From NCBI RefSeq assembly GCF_001429765.1, contig NZ_LMJB01000001.1, positions 63,896 to 127,895 of the forward strand: DNA of 64,000 bases, written 5' to 3'. The notes below the pieces were generated by a model. That model was not told the DNA's origin, did not search any database, and saw nothing but the letters and a program-made list of their open reading frames with translations. This DNA comes from Flavobacterium sp. Root901. GTDB taxonomy: Bacteria; Bacteroidota; Bacteroidia; Flavobacteriales; Flavobacteriaceae. Positions 11,467 through 20,453 of this stretch are shown piece by piece (position 1 is the stretch's first letter; every line of letters starts with the position of its first letter). The position numbers were made by a program, and so were the translations under genes.

Positions 11467-11509
11467 TTATTTTATTATAAATATCTCATAACGGCTTTAT
11501 AAATCTAAT

Positions 11510-14137
11510 ATGGAAACAAAAAAAATAGTTTTTCAAATTACACTATTGTTATCACTTTGGTGTTCTGCTCAAAATAAAACAGAAGAATTTCCTTTTCTAA
11601 ATCCCGCTATAAGCTTTGAAGAACGGGCAGATGATCTGGTCAGCCGGTTGACACTCGAAGAAAAAGTATCGCAGATGCTAAATGCTGCGCCCGCTATACC
11701 CAGACTCCAAATTCCTGCTTACGATTGGTGGAATGAAACTTTACACGGTGTGGCAAGAACTCCATTTAAAACCACGGTTTATCCTCAGGCAATAGCCATG
11801 GCAGCCACTTTTGATAAAAATTCTCTTTTTAAAATGGCCGATTATGCTGCACTTGAAGGCAGGGCTATTTATAATAAAGCAGTAAAATTAAACCGTACAA
11901 ACGAACGTTATCTGGGTCTGACTTACTGGACACCAAACATCAACATTTTTCGTGACCCGCGCTGGGGACGCGGACAGGAAACGTATGGTGAAGATCCATA
12001 TCTTACGGCTGTTTTAGGTGATTATTTTGTAAGAGGCCTGCAGGGAGACGACCCTAAATACCTAAAAGCAGCGGCTTGCGCGAAACATTATGCCGTGCAC
12101 AGCGGACCAGAATCGCTGCGACATACATTTGATGTTGATGTCACGCCTTATGAACTCTGGGATACTTATCTCCCTGCTTTTAAAAAACTTGTAATGCATT
12201 CTAAAGTTGCAGGTGTTATGTGTGCTTATAATGCTTTTCGAACGCAGCCGTGCTGTGCCAGCGATATTTTAATGACTGATATTTTAAGAAATCAATGGCA
12301 GTTTACCGGATATGTAACATCTGACTGCTGGGCGATTGATGATTTTTTCAAGAATCATAAAACACATCCAGATGCTGAAAGTGCTTCTGCAGATGCTGTT
12401 TTACATGGCACTGATATAGATTGCGGTACTGATGCTTACAAAGCTTTGGTACAAGCGGTAAAAAATGGAAAAATCAGCGAAAAACAAATTGATATTTCTG
12501 TAAAACGCCTTTTTATGATTCGTTTTAGACTGGGAATGTTTGATCCTGTTTCTATGGTAAAATATGCTCAGACACCCGACTCGGTTTTAGAAAGCAGGGA
12601 ACATCAGGAACATGCTTTAAAAATGGCAAGACAATCGATCGTGTTACTTCGTAATGAAAAAAATATCCTCCCTTTAAACAAAAACCTCAAAAAAATTGTT
12701 GTCCTTGGTCCGAATGCTGATAATGCGATTTCTATTTTAGGAAATTACAATGGAACTCCAAATAAACTTACTACTGTTTTACAAGGTATTAAAGATAAAA
12801 TGGGACCGAATACTGCAGTTGTATATGAAAAAGCCGTAAACTTTACCAGCGATACCCTATTAGTATATCAGAACAATATTAACCAATATTCTTTTGAAGG
12901 AAAACAAGGTTTTAAAGCCGAATATTTTAATAATGAAGATTTAAAAGGTACGCCGGAAGCAGTAAGAACAGAATCTGAAATTAATTATTTTTGGCAGGAA
13001 GGAGAAACTCTGATTAAAAATATTAAAGCCAATCATTTTTCTGCACGATATACCACCAATTATACTGCGGATAAAGATGGTTCGATTACTTTTGAAATTA
13101 ATGCCGATGACGGCTACCGCTTTTTAATTGACGGAAAAGAAGTTATCAATGCATGGAAAAAGAACAGATGGGGAGAAAAGACTTTTGAATTAATCACGAA
13201 AAAAAATACGGTTTATAATGTAGTTCTGGAATACTGGCAGGGCGAAGGAAAAGCAAACGTGGCACTGCAAACAGGAAATTTTGAAAAAACCGATTTTAAA
13301 AAACTTATTGAGCGCCATAAAGATGCGGATGCTTATATTTTTGCAGGCGGAATTTCTCCACAGCTGGAAGGAGAAGAAATGCCTGTAAACTATCCCGGAT
13401 TTAGCGGCGGTGATCGAACTTCTATACTTTTGCCGCAAGTTCAGACTGAACTTTTAAAATCACTTCAATCCTCAGGAAAACCTGTCGTTTTCGTTATGCT
13501 TACCGGAAGCGCTATTGCGATTCCGTGGGAAGCAGAAAATATTCCGGCCATTGTAAATGCATGGTATGGCGGGCAGGCGGCTGGAAAAGCCGTTGCAGAT
13601 GTGCTTTTTGGAGATTATAATCCCGCAGGCCGTTTACCCGTAACATTCTATAAAAATGATACCGACCTGCCCTCTTTTCAAGACTACAGTATGGATAACA
13701 AAACCTATCGTTATTTTAAAGGGACACCTTTATACGGTTTTGGTTACGGCTTAAGTTACACTACTTTTAAATATGATCAGCTAAAAGTTTTGCCAGCCAT
13801 ACAAAAAGGCAAAGAAGTTTCTGTCTCTGTCAGAATAACCAATACAGGAAAAATAGAAGGCGAAGAAGTACCTCAGCTTTATATTATCAATCAGGATTTA
13901 GGGATAAAAACACCTTTAAAAAGTTTAAAAGGATTTGAACGCATTCCTTTAAAATCAAAAGAAAGCAAAACTATAACTTTTAAACTTCTACCTGAAGACC
14001 TCTCCTATGTTACCGCAGAAGGAATCTTAATGCCATACAACGGTAAAATTAAAATAGCAGTTGGCGGTTGCCAGCCCGACGAAAAAAATAAAATGAACAG
14101 CAACATCGTCGCTCAAATTATTCAAATAGAAAAATAA
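11510..14137 (+). CDS. GH3 beta-xylosidase with inserted PA14 domain
   Basis: The 875-residue secreted protein starts with a signal peptide (WCSAQ, about residue 21). The GH3 N-terminal barrel carries YDWWNETLHGVAR, the KH motif AKHYAVHSGPE, and nucleophile Asp272 in YVTSDCWAIDDFF; this SDCWA form is typical of xylan 1,4-beta-xylosidases rather than beta-glucosidases. The second GH3 domain (from about 375, SIVLLRNEKNILPL) is interrupted at about 465-595 by a PA14 domain (GFKAEYF to VVLEYWQGEGKANVAL). It resumes with GGISPQLEGEEM and ends in a fibronectin-III-like domain. It should release xylose from xylo-oligosaccharides in the periplasm. It is divergent from the NrtR gene and shares its operator-like motif. 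Confidence 0.9.
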   Translation: METKKIVFQITLLLSLWCSAQNKTEEFPFLNPAISFEERADDLVSRLTLEEKVSQMLNAAPAIPRLQIPAYDWWNETLHGVARTPFKTTVYPQAIAMAATFDKNSLFKMADYAALEGRAIYNKAVKLNRTNERYLGLTYWTPNINIFRDPRWGRGQETYGEDPYLTAVLGDYFVRGLQGDDPKYLKAAACAKHYAVHSGPESLRHTFDVDVTPYELWDTYLPAFKKLVMHSKVAGVMCAYNAFRTQPCCASDILMTDILRNQWQFTGYVTSDCWAIDDFFKNHKTHPDAESASADAVLHGTDIDCGTDAYKALVQAVKNGKISEKQIDISVKRLFMIRFRLGMFDPVSMVKYAQTPDSVLESREHQEHALKMARQSIVLLRNEKNILPLNKNLKKIVVLGPNADNAISILGNYNGTPNKLTTVLQGIKDKMGPNTAVVYEKAVNFTSDTLLVYQNNINQYSFEGKQGFKAEYFNNEDLKGTPEAVRTESEINYFWQEGETLIKNIKANHFSARYTTNYTADKDGSITFEINADDGYRFLIDGKEVINAWKKNRWGEKTFELITKKNTVYNVVLEYWQGEGKANVALQTGNFEKTDFKKLIERHKDADAYIFAGGISPQLEGEEMPVNYPGFSGGDRTSILLPQVQTELLKSLQSSGKPVVFVMLTGSAIAIPWEAENIPAIVNAWYGGQAAGKAVADVLFGDYNPAGRLPVTFYKNDTDLPSFQDYSMDNKTYRYFKGTPLYGFGYGLSYTTFKYDQLKVLPAIQKGKEVSVSVRITNTGKIEGEEVPQLYIINQDLGIKTPLKSLKGFERIPLKSKESKTITFKLLPEDLSYVTAEGILMPYNGKIKIAVGGCQPDEKNKMNSNIVAQIIQIEK

Positions 14138-14151
14138 CAGAAAAACTAAAG

Positions 14152-14197
14152 ACAGCAGAGAGTTCTTAAAACAAGAAGTACTTCTGCTGTTTTCTTT
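14152..14197. terminator. Bidirectional hairpin terminator between GH3 and the PLP lyase gene
   Basis: The arms ACAGCAGA (14152-14159) and TCTGCTGT (14183-14190) pair across a loop that can itself pair further. TTTCTTT follows on the plus strand, and a T-rich stretch follows on the minus strand. It lies exactly between two convergent genes, so it can serve both. Confidence 0.7.
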
Positions 14198-14213
14198 AAA
14201 TTTAAAATCGTAA

Positions 14214-15371
14214 TTATCCTAACGCCTTCTTTAATCTCTGCAAACCTTCAAAAAGAAGTTTTTGTGGAGTGGCAATATTAATTCTCAGGGAACCCTCTCC
14301 AGCTTTTCCATACATAGTACCAGAATTGATCCAGAGCTTTTGTTCCTCCTGCAGCATTTTAGCAATTTCATCAGAATTTAATTGTAAGGCACTGCAGTCC
14401 AGCCAGACTAAATAAGTGGCCTGAAGCGGTACAACTTTAATCTGAGGTAATTCTGATGCAATAAAATCCTGCAAAAAACTATAATTATGGTACAGATATT
14501 TTTTTAATTCGACGAGCCAGTTTTCTCCTTTATTATAAGCCGCAATAAGCGCTTCTATCGCAAACGGACTTAATAATTCCATTTCCTGTATTGCAAATAC
14601 AGATTTGACTTTATGATAAAGTTCCGCATTTTTAGTAAAAACATAACCGACCTGTAAACCAGCCAGATTAAAACTTTTACTAATAGATGCCAAAGTGATT
14701 GAATTTGAAATATATTGGTCATCTAAAGAGGCAAAAGGAATATGTTTTTGCCCGCTGAAAACCAGATCACAATGAATCTCATCTGAAATCACAATTACAT
14801 TATGTTTATGACATATTTTTGCAATTTGCAGCAATTCTTCTTTTGTCCATACTCTGCCCACAGGATTATGCGGATTGCTTATCAAAAGTAATTTAGCTTT
14901 TGGATGGGATGCTTTTATTTCTAAATCTTCAAAATCAATAGTGTAAATTCCGTTATTGTAACTTAAATTATTTTCTATAATCTCGCAGCCGCAATTTTCT
15001 ATAGGTGTGTAGAAATGATTGTACACCGGAGGCTGAATTATAATTTGATCTCCTTTTTCTGAAAGGCTTCTTATGGCTGCCGATAATGCCGGAATAACCC
15101 CAATTACAGGAAGTATCCATTCTTTTTCCAGAGAAAGTCCGTGTTGTTTTTTCCACCAGTTTTGTATCGAAATATAGCATTGTTCCGGCGTCTGTGTGTA
15201 ACCAAATATTCCGTGCGAAACTCTATTTTGCAAAGCTTCAATTATTTCCGGAGCTGTTTTAAAATCCATGTCAGCAATCCACATGGGTAAAATATCCAAT
15301 GATGGCGACACATCCCATTTAATGGCATTTGTATTTTTTCTATCGATGATTTCATCAAAATTGTAATCCAT
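14214..15371 (-). CDS. PLP-dependent MalY/PatB-type C-S lyase, candidate ergothioneine C-S lyase (EgtE role)
   Basis: The 385-residue protein is a fold-type I PLP enzyme of the MalY/PatB (cystathionine beta-lyase) class. Visible are the N-terminal signature PMWIADMDFKTAPEI, NPHNPVGRVW with the cofactor-binding Asn, SDEIHCDLVF with Asp197, and SKSFNLAGLQVGY with PLP Lys232. The C-terminus has LRINIATP with the carboxylate-binding Arg. The gene is last in an operon with egtD, egtB and an EgtUV-like transporter, 19 bp after the permease gene. Ergothioneine synthesis needs a PLP lyase to cleave the hercynyl-cysteine sulfoxide, and this enzyme is the obvious candidate; the role is inferred from context. 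General cysteine-conjugate lyase activity is the alternative. Confidence 0.85.
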   Translation of the reverse strand: MDYNFDEIIDRKNTNAIKWDVSPSLDILPMWIADMDFKTAPEIIEALQNRVSHGIFGYTQTPEQCYISIQNWWKKQHGLSLEKEWILPVIGVIPALSAAIRSLSEKGDQIIIQPPVYNHFYTPIENCGCEIIENNLSYNNGIYTIDFEDLEIKASHPKAKLLLISNPHNPVGRVWTKEELLQIAKICHKHNVIVISDEIHCDLVFSGQKHIPFASLDDQYISNSITLASISKSFNLAGLQVGYVFTKNAELYHKVKSVFAIQEMELLSPFAIEALIAAYNKGENWLVELKKYLYHNYSFLQDFIASELPQIKVVPLQATYLVWLDCSALQLNSDEIAKMLQEEQKLWINSGTMYGKAGEGSLRINIATPQKLLFEGLQRLKKALG

Positions 15372-15390
15372 AAAATGCTTTTATATTTTA

Positions 15391-16965
15391 TTATTTTTTA
15401 CTGTCGAGATAATTTTTAAGATCCGATATAGTTTTGATGTTTAGTTGATCTGCCTGTTCTTTACGCATCATCAAGGCATAAGCATTATTAAATCCGATGG
15501 GCTGCAGCCATTTAATACCGTATTTTTTACTGAATTCAGCTTTTACGTAATCATAAGTTTTTTGACTGTCTGTACTTACTGTCGCAATTGTTTGGACAGA
15601 AGGCTGTAGCAATACCAAAAGTCCTGTTCCGGTATATTCGGGATATAAGTCAATCGCGTCATTTGTCAATGCATCAAAACATATTTTGGTTCCGCCAAGT
15701 CCTGTTTTGGTTTCGACTTTGTATTCCGTATTGCCTTCAATCAGCATTTTATACATTTCGGCTAAAACGTACTGCTCGCCAAAAATCTTTGATCCAATCC
15801 GCAGTACACCACCGTTTTGTGAACGTGGTTTTTTATAAAGTCCCGTTTTAATTAAAAAATCTTTAGCCACTTTTTCTGGTGCCTGATGCTGTAATTCTGT
15901 TTTATAATTAAGATCAGTCATTACCGCATCATTGATTTTTCCGGCTAAAAGATTCAGTACATTTTCAAGATTGGGAAATTTTTCTAGTGTCTTTGTTTTA
16001 ATAATCGGCGCAGCATAATACGGCGGAAAAATTTTTCTGTCATCTTCCAAAACCTTGAGATTAAAAGCCTTTATACGTCCATCGGTAGAATAACCGCTTA
16101 TTAAATCCAGTTTCCCTTCGTAAGTTGCTTTGTATATAATCGCATCGCTTACAACAGTAGGATTTGCGTATAATCCGTAAACAGAGCGAAGTCCGAGGTC
16201 ACCGTCCTGTCTTCCCATAAACTCGGGTGTAAATCCTGCTTTAAGCATATTGGTTTGTTTTTTAGTAAGTACCAAATATGAAATTCCAATAAGCAGAATG
16301 ATTACAGAAACTGCGATTAGAATTTTTCTGAGAATCCTAAAACTTAAATGCTGCAATACTGCAATTAACTGGTCTAAAATAATCGCCAGAAAAGCAGCTG
16401 GAATCGCTCCCGCAAGAATCATATTGGTATTATTGAGCGATATTCCGCCAAAAATAAATTCGCCTAAACCTCCGGCAGCTACAAAAGAAGCCAGAGTCGC
16501 TACTCCAACATTGATTACCGCAGCTGTTCGTATTCCGGCAATTATTACAGGCATTGCAAGCGGAAGCTCAACTTTAAAAAGACGCTGCGATTTGTTCATT
16601 CCCAAAGCTGTTGCTGCTTCGATAACAGATTGGTTAACTCCTAAAATCCCGGTGTGAGTATTACGGATAACGGGCAGTAAAGCATAAATTAAAAGCGCGA
16701 TTACGGCAGGCATAACGCCAATTCCAAAAAGCGGAATCATAAATCCTAAAAGTGCTATACTTGGAATAGTTTGTAAAATCCCTGCTGTTCCTAAAATTAT
16801 GCTCGCTAACTTTTTTCTTCTCGAAATTAATATTCCAACAGGAACTCCAATTACTATTGCCAGTACAATCGATAAAAATGTCAGACCAAGATGCTGCAAA
16901 ACCTGATCCAGAAGTTTTTCATGCTGATCACCTACAAACTCCCATAAACTTTGTTCCTGATTCAT
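15391..16965 (-). CDS. egtU: ABC transporter permease fused to a permuted OpuAC-type substrate-binding domain (EgtU-like)
   Basis: The 524-residue protein has an N-terminal binding-protein-dependent permease (about 20-215, with EAATALGMNKSQRLFKVELP as the EAA loop contacting the ATPase), then an extra membrane helix (about 214-234), then a periplasmic osmoprotectant-type binding domain. Permease-binding protein fusions of this kind include choline/betaine transporters and the ergothioneine transporter EgtU. In this protein the second half of the usual domain (GFTPEFMGRQDGDLG to KTGLY, 240-377) precedes the first half (VLRIGSKIFGEQYVLAEMY to KTISDL, 387-518), an apparent circular permutation. 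The start overlaps the ATPase gene by ATGA. Ergothioneine as substrate is inferred from the egtB/egtD neighbours; betaine or choline remain possible. Confidence 0.8.
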   Translation of the reverse strand: MNQEQSLWEFVGDQHEKLLDQVLQHLGLTFLSIVLAIVIGVPVGILISRRKKLASIILGTAGILQTIPSIALLGFMIPLFGIGVMPAVIALLIYALLPVIRNTHTGILGVNQSVIEAATALGMNKSQRLFKVELPLAMPVIIAGIRTAAVINVGVATLASFVAAGGLGEFIFGGISLNNTNMILAGAIPAAFLAIILDQLIAVLQHLSFRILRKILIAVSVIILLIGISYLVLTKKQTNMLKAGFTPEFMGRQDGDLGLRSVYGLYANPTVVSDAIIYKATYEGKLDLISGYSTDGRIKAFNLKVLEDDRKIFPPYYAAPIIKTKTLEKFPNLENVLNLLAGKINDAVMTDLNYKTELQHQAPEKVAKDFLIKTGLYKKPRSQNGGVLRIGSKIFGEQYVLAEMYKMLIEGNTEYKVETKTGLGGTKICFDALTNDAIDLYPEYTGTGLLVLLQPSVQTIATVSTDSQKTYDYVKAEFSKKYGIKWLQPIGFNNAYALMMRKEQADQLNIKTISDLKNYLDSKK

Positions 16966-17885
16966 ACGGTTTGTAATTTTCTATAAGCTATAAAAGCATT
17001 TAATACTTCCTGATACTGATCTGAAAAACGGTTTTCTACACTATATTTTTGAAGTACATCCCAAACTGTTATTTCAGAATTTAAATTGGTTTGTTCCTTC
17101 AAAAGAATTGTATTTGAAAGAAACGGGATTAGCTCTTCAAACTTTGTTATTTTATATTCTAAAACAACGCGTTGTGCAGCAAAAAAATTTTTTACAAAAT
17201 CATTTGCAGGCTGGTATAAAATTTCTTTTGGTGTTCCTTGCTGAATAATTCTGCCATTATCCATCAAACAGATTCTATGTCCAAGATCAAAAGCTTCCTG
17301 AACATCATGAGTGACCAGAACCGTTGTTTTTGTTTTGAGTTCTTCTAAAGATTTAAACTCTTTATGAATTGCTGTTTTTGTAATAGTGTCTAAAGAGCCA
17401 AAAGGTTCATCCATTAAAAGTATGGAAGTATTGACTATTAATGCTCTCGCGATACCAACGCGCTGCTGCTGGCCTCCACTGAGTTCGTGAGGCATTTTTT
17501 TGAGCATTTCTTCAGAAAGGTTTAATTTTTCCAAAAGCTCTTTTGTCCTTTGCGTAATTCTGGTTTTATCCCATTTCAAAAGATTAGGAAGTATTGCAAT
17601 ATTTTCTGCAACCGTATAATGCGGAAAAAGTCCGGAATGCTGCATAACATACCCAATACTTTTACGCAACTCTTCTTTTGGCAGGCTTTGAATATTTTCC
17701 CCCTTAATAAAAATTGAGCCCGAATCCGGTTCTATCAATCGGTTGATCATTTTAAGCGTAGTTGTTTTACCACTGCCGCTTGTACCTAGGATTACCAGAA
17801 TTTCATTATCTTTTGCTTCAAAAGAAACAGCATCTACGGCGATTTTATCTGCAAAGCTTTTAGAGATCTTATCAATTTTAATCAT
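16962..17885 (-). CDS. egtV: ABC transporter ATP-binding subunit (EgtV/OpuCA-like)
   Basis: The 307-residue ATPase has Walker A GTSGSGKTT (Lys40), the signature LSGGQQQRVGIARAL, Walker B ILLMDEPFGSLD, and the switch His in VLVTHDVQEAFDLGHR. It belongs to the quaternary-amine uptake group (ProV/OpuCA/EgtV). The C-terminal tail of about 70 residues after NDFVKNFFAAQR is not a recognisable tandem CBS module, unlike osmoregulated OpuCA. It starts 13 bp after egtB and overlaps the permease-fusion gene by 4 bp, so the two proteins are almost certainly co-translated partners. Ergothioneine specificity is inferred from the operon. Confidence 0.85.
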   Translation of the reverse strand: MIKIDKISKSFADKIAVDAVSFEAKDNEILVILGTSGSGKTTTLKMINRLIEPDSGSIFIKGENIQSLPKEELRKSIGYVMQHSGLFPHYTVAENIAILPNLLKWDKTRITQRTKELLEKLNLSEEMLKKMPHELSGGQQQRVGIARALIVNTSILLMDEPFGSLDTITKTAIHKEFKSLEELKTKTTVLVTHDVQEAFDLGHRICLMDNGRIIQQGTPKEILYQPANDFVKNFFAAQRVVLEYKITKFEELIPFLSNTILLKEQTNLNSEITVWDVLQKYSVENRFSDQYQEVLNAFIAYRKLQTV

Positions 17886-17898
17886 AGGCCGTTTGCTG

Positions 17899-19083
17899 TT
17901 ATTTTACAAGACGAATTCCGCCGAACTGCCACTGCAGTCTGGGATGGAAAAAATTACGATATGTTTTTCGGCTGTGATTTTCAGGCGTTGCATCAGAAGC
18001 GCCTCTTAATACCATTAGGTTAATCATAAATTTACCGTTGTATTCTCCAATTGCTCCGGGTTCTTTTTTATAGCCCGGATAAGGCAGATAAGCACTTCCT
18101 GTCCATTCCCAGCGTTCACCCCAGTCAAAAAAATCAGAGGCTGCTTCCCATTCAGCTTCAGTAGGCAGACGCATTCCTTTCCAGGCCGCATACGCCGAAG
18201 CTTCATAAAAATTAATGTGGCAGACTGCTGCTGAAGGATCTATTTCCTGTAATCCGTTCAGGGTATAATTCATCCATTTTTCATCTATAAAATGCCAGTA
18301 AAGCGGTGCTCTTGCATTTTCCTGCTTCACCCATTCCCAACCGTCAGAATGCCAGTATCTAAAATCAGAATAACCGCCATCTTCAATAAAACATAAATAA
18401 TCTGAATTGTTTACCAGTGTGCTGGAGATTTCATAAGCTTCTAAATACGTTTTATGCCTTGCTGATTCATTATCAAAACTAAAACCTTCGCCTTCAAAAC
18501 CTATTTCATAAACGCCTTCTTTCATGGAGATAAAACCAGAGTTTTGGATTTCTTTTTTTTCGAATACTGCTTTAGTACTGTAAGCCGGAAAAAGCGGGTT
18601 ATGCCCCAGAATATATTTTATGTCATAATATAAAAGTTCCTGATGCTGCTGTTCATGGTTTAACCCGAGTTCTAATAAAGAAAGAAGTTTTTCATCTAAA
18701 TTGCCTTCTTGCAGAAAAACTTCCATCTGCTGATCTACATACGCGCGATAGCTATAAACATTGGCAACAGAGGGACGGCTTAAATTTCCTCTGTCGGTAC
18801 GCACTACCCTTGCTCCTACAGTTTCATAATAACTGTTGAAAACAAAATTATATTGGGAATTGTATTCTTTATAACCGTCAAAATTGGGCATTAAAATAAA
18901 GGTTTCAAAAAACCATGTCGTATGTCCTAAATGCCATTTGGGCGGACTCACATCTACAATGGGCTGTACCACGTAATCTTCAATTTCAAGAGGACGGCAG
19001 ATTTCTTCAGAATGTGCGCGTATATTTTTATACTGTTCTAAAAGAGACTCCGTATTTATTTTTAGTAGTTCAAGTTCCTTCAT
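17899..19083 (-). CDS. egtB: Ergothioneine biosynthesis sulfoxide synthase EgtB
   Basis: The protein (394 residues from ATG 19083) has the two EgtB domains. The N-terminal DinB-like helical domain supplies the iron ligands: His51 in KWHLGHTTWFFE and the HxxxH pair His143/His147 in NHEQQHQELL. The C-terminal domain is of the formylglycine-generating-enzyme type (MRLPTEAEWEAA, and ENHSRKTYRNFFHP with FGGIRLV at the end). EgtB joins hercynine to a thiol (cysteine or gamma-glutamylcysteine) using O2, giving a sulfoxide. The longer frame to 19122 would overlap egtD and adds an unlikely hydrophobic N-terminus, so I chose MKELELL. No egtA or egtC lies nearby, which fits direct use of cysteine but does not prove it. 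Confidence 0.92.
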   Translation of the reverse strand: MKELELLKINTESLLEQYKNIRAHSEEICRPLEIEDYVVQPIVDVSPPKWHLGHTTWFFETFILMPNFDGYKEYNSQYNFVFNSYYETVGARVVRTDRGNLSRPSVANVYSYRAYVDQQMEVFLQEGNLDEKLLSLLELGLNHEQQHQELLYYDIKYILGHNPLFPAYSTKAVFEKKEIQNSGFISMKEGVYEIGFEGEGFSFDNESARHKTYLEAYEISSTLVNNSDYLCFIEDGGYSDFRYWHSDGWEWVKQENARAPLYWHFIDEKWMNYTLNGLQEIDPSAAVCHINFYEASAYAAWKGMRLPTEAEWEAASDFFDWGERWEWTGSAYLPYPGYKKEPGAIGEYNGKFMINLMVLRGASDATPENHSRKTYRNFFHPRLQWQFGGIRLVK

Positions 19084-19093
19084 AATATCAATA

Positions 19094-20083
19094 TTAATCA
19101 GCAATCCAAAAAGTATCAGCAAACCATTCTTTACTGTCGGTTATCGTATTTATTGTTTTAAAACCAGAAGAAACGGCTAGTTTTTCCATATCTTCTATTG
19201 AAAATTTCTGAGAGACTTCCATGTAAATGACTTCATTTTTTTTAAAGTAAAAAGATTCATTTTCAATAGTTACTTTTTGCTCTTCAAGACTCACCAGATA
19301 ACTTCTGCAGGCGCCGCTTAAAGGATCATAATTTTGATAATGTTCAAATTGTTTCACATCAAAATCAGCTTTGAGCTCCTTATTCATTCTTTCCAGTAAA
19401 TTCAGATTGAATGATGCTGTAATGCCTTTTGGATCATTATAAGCATTTAGAATAATTTTGGGGTCTTTCTTTAAATCAAAACCAACCAAAACGATGTCGC
19501 CTTTATTGAGGTTTTTTCGAAGTTGGGTACAGAAGTTTTCCGCTTCATCGAGTTCCATGTTTCCAATATTACTTCCCAAAAACAAAACAGCTTTCCTGCG
19601 GGCAGAAAGTTTAGAACTTCTTTTCAGCATATCAAAATAATCGCCTTCTAAAAGTGTAATATCAAGATCAGGAATATTGTCGTGAATTCTTTTATCCAAA
19701 ACAGACAAAATATTACCCGAAATATCTATTGGCATATAGGTGAACTGAGCGTTTGCGCTTTTTAAATATTGCAGCAAATGCAGTGATTTTGAAGCATCAC
19801 CGGCGCCAAGTTCCACTAGTTCAAACGGACTTTCATCGTCCATTATTACGCTGGCCAGTTGTTTTGTTTTATTCTGAAAAATGTCCATCTCACAACGGGT
19901 AAGATAGTACTCCGGCATCGCCATAATATCCTGAAAAAGTTTATCTCCTTTTTTGTCATAAAAATATTTGGATTGCAGGTGTTTTGGATTTTGATGAAGG
20001 CCGTCGAGAACGTCTTTTAAAAACTGATTATTATTTTCAACTTCATCTATGTAGAAGGTATTAGAATTTAATTGTGCTTTCAT
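19094..20083 (-). CDS. egtD: L-histidine N-alpha-methyltransferase EgtD
   Basis: The protein is 329 residues from ATG 20083; a longer version from 20131 is possible. It carries the EgtD family marks: KYFYDKKGDKLFQDI and MPEYYLTRCEMDIF near the N-terminus, the S-adenosylmethionine-binding ELGAGDASKSLHLLQYL, and VLFLGSNIGNM. The C-terminal half has YNDPKGITASFNLNLL and MEVSQKFSIEDM. It trimethylates histidine to hercynine, the first step of ergothioneine synthesis, and is the first gene of the five-gene operon, 10 bp ahead of egtB. I prefer the 20083 start because MKAQLNSN follows the usual A-rich leader and family members begin here. Confidence 0.93.
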   Translation of the reverse strand: MKAQLNSNTFYIDEVENNNQFLKDVLDGLHQNPKHLQSKYFYDKKGDKLFQDIMAMPEYYLTRCEMDIFQNKTKQLASVIMDDESPFELVELGAGDASKSLHLLQYLKSANAQFTYMPIDISGNILSVLDKRIHDNIPDLDITLLEGDYFDMLKRSSKLSARRKAVLFLGSNIGNMELDEAENFCTQLRKNLNKGDIVLVGFDLKKDPKIILNAYNDPKGITASFNLNLLERMNKELKADFDVKQFEHYQNYDPLSGACRSYLVSLEEQKVTIENESFYFKKNEVIYMEVSQKFSIEDMEKLAVSSGFKTINTITDSKEWFADTFWIAD

Positions 20084-20453
20084 TTTATAGTATTTTAGGT
20101 CTTTTAAATCAAGATGGCAATTTTCTGTCATCTGGTTATTTCCATTTAATCAATGAGCTTCAGCGATTTCTTCTAATTTAAAGATACGTTTTATTCGTGG
20201 AGATAGTTGCTTTTTTTTCTATTCGGGTAGTAAATTATTGAAAAAAATCTTTCCTGCACGTATTTATCAGCTGTTATAATGATTTGGATTTTATCAATCT
20301 AAAATAAAAATATCCCCAAAGAAATAGTTATATAGTTTCGCTGCGATTTTATATAATAACTGAATACTAAAATTAAGCTTTTATGATCTAATTTTAAGCT
20401 GTGCCGTGGAAAATTATATTTATCTTTAATACTCAATCAAAAAAAAAATTACT
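20084..20453. other. Divergent intergenic region between egtD and the SnoaL-like gene
   Basis: About 370 bp of AT-rich DNA that must contain promoters for the egt operon (minus) and the SnoaL-like gene (plus). I found no exact TAnnTTTG element for either gene; TTATATTTATCTTTAAT about 35-50 bp before the plus-strand gene is the nearest candidate. No long inverted repeat is evident. A longer egtD start would take 48 bp of it. Confidence 0.5.

Noticed and set aside
17736..17745. Another CAATCGGTTG copy
   Set aside because: It lies inside the egtV coding region, where it encodes part of INRLIE conserved in this ATPase family, so chance is the better explanation.
17899..19122. Longer egtB start at 19122
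   Set aside because: It would overlap egtD and prefix a hydrophobic stretch that EgtB proteins lack; MKELELL at 19083 is the natural start.
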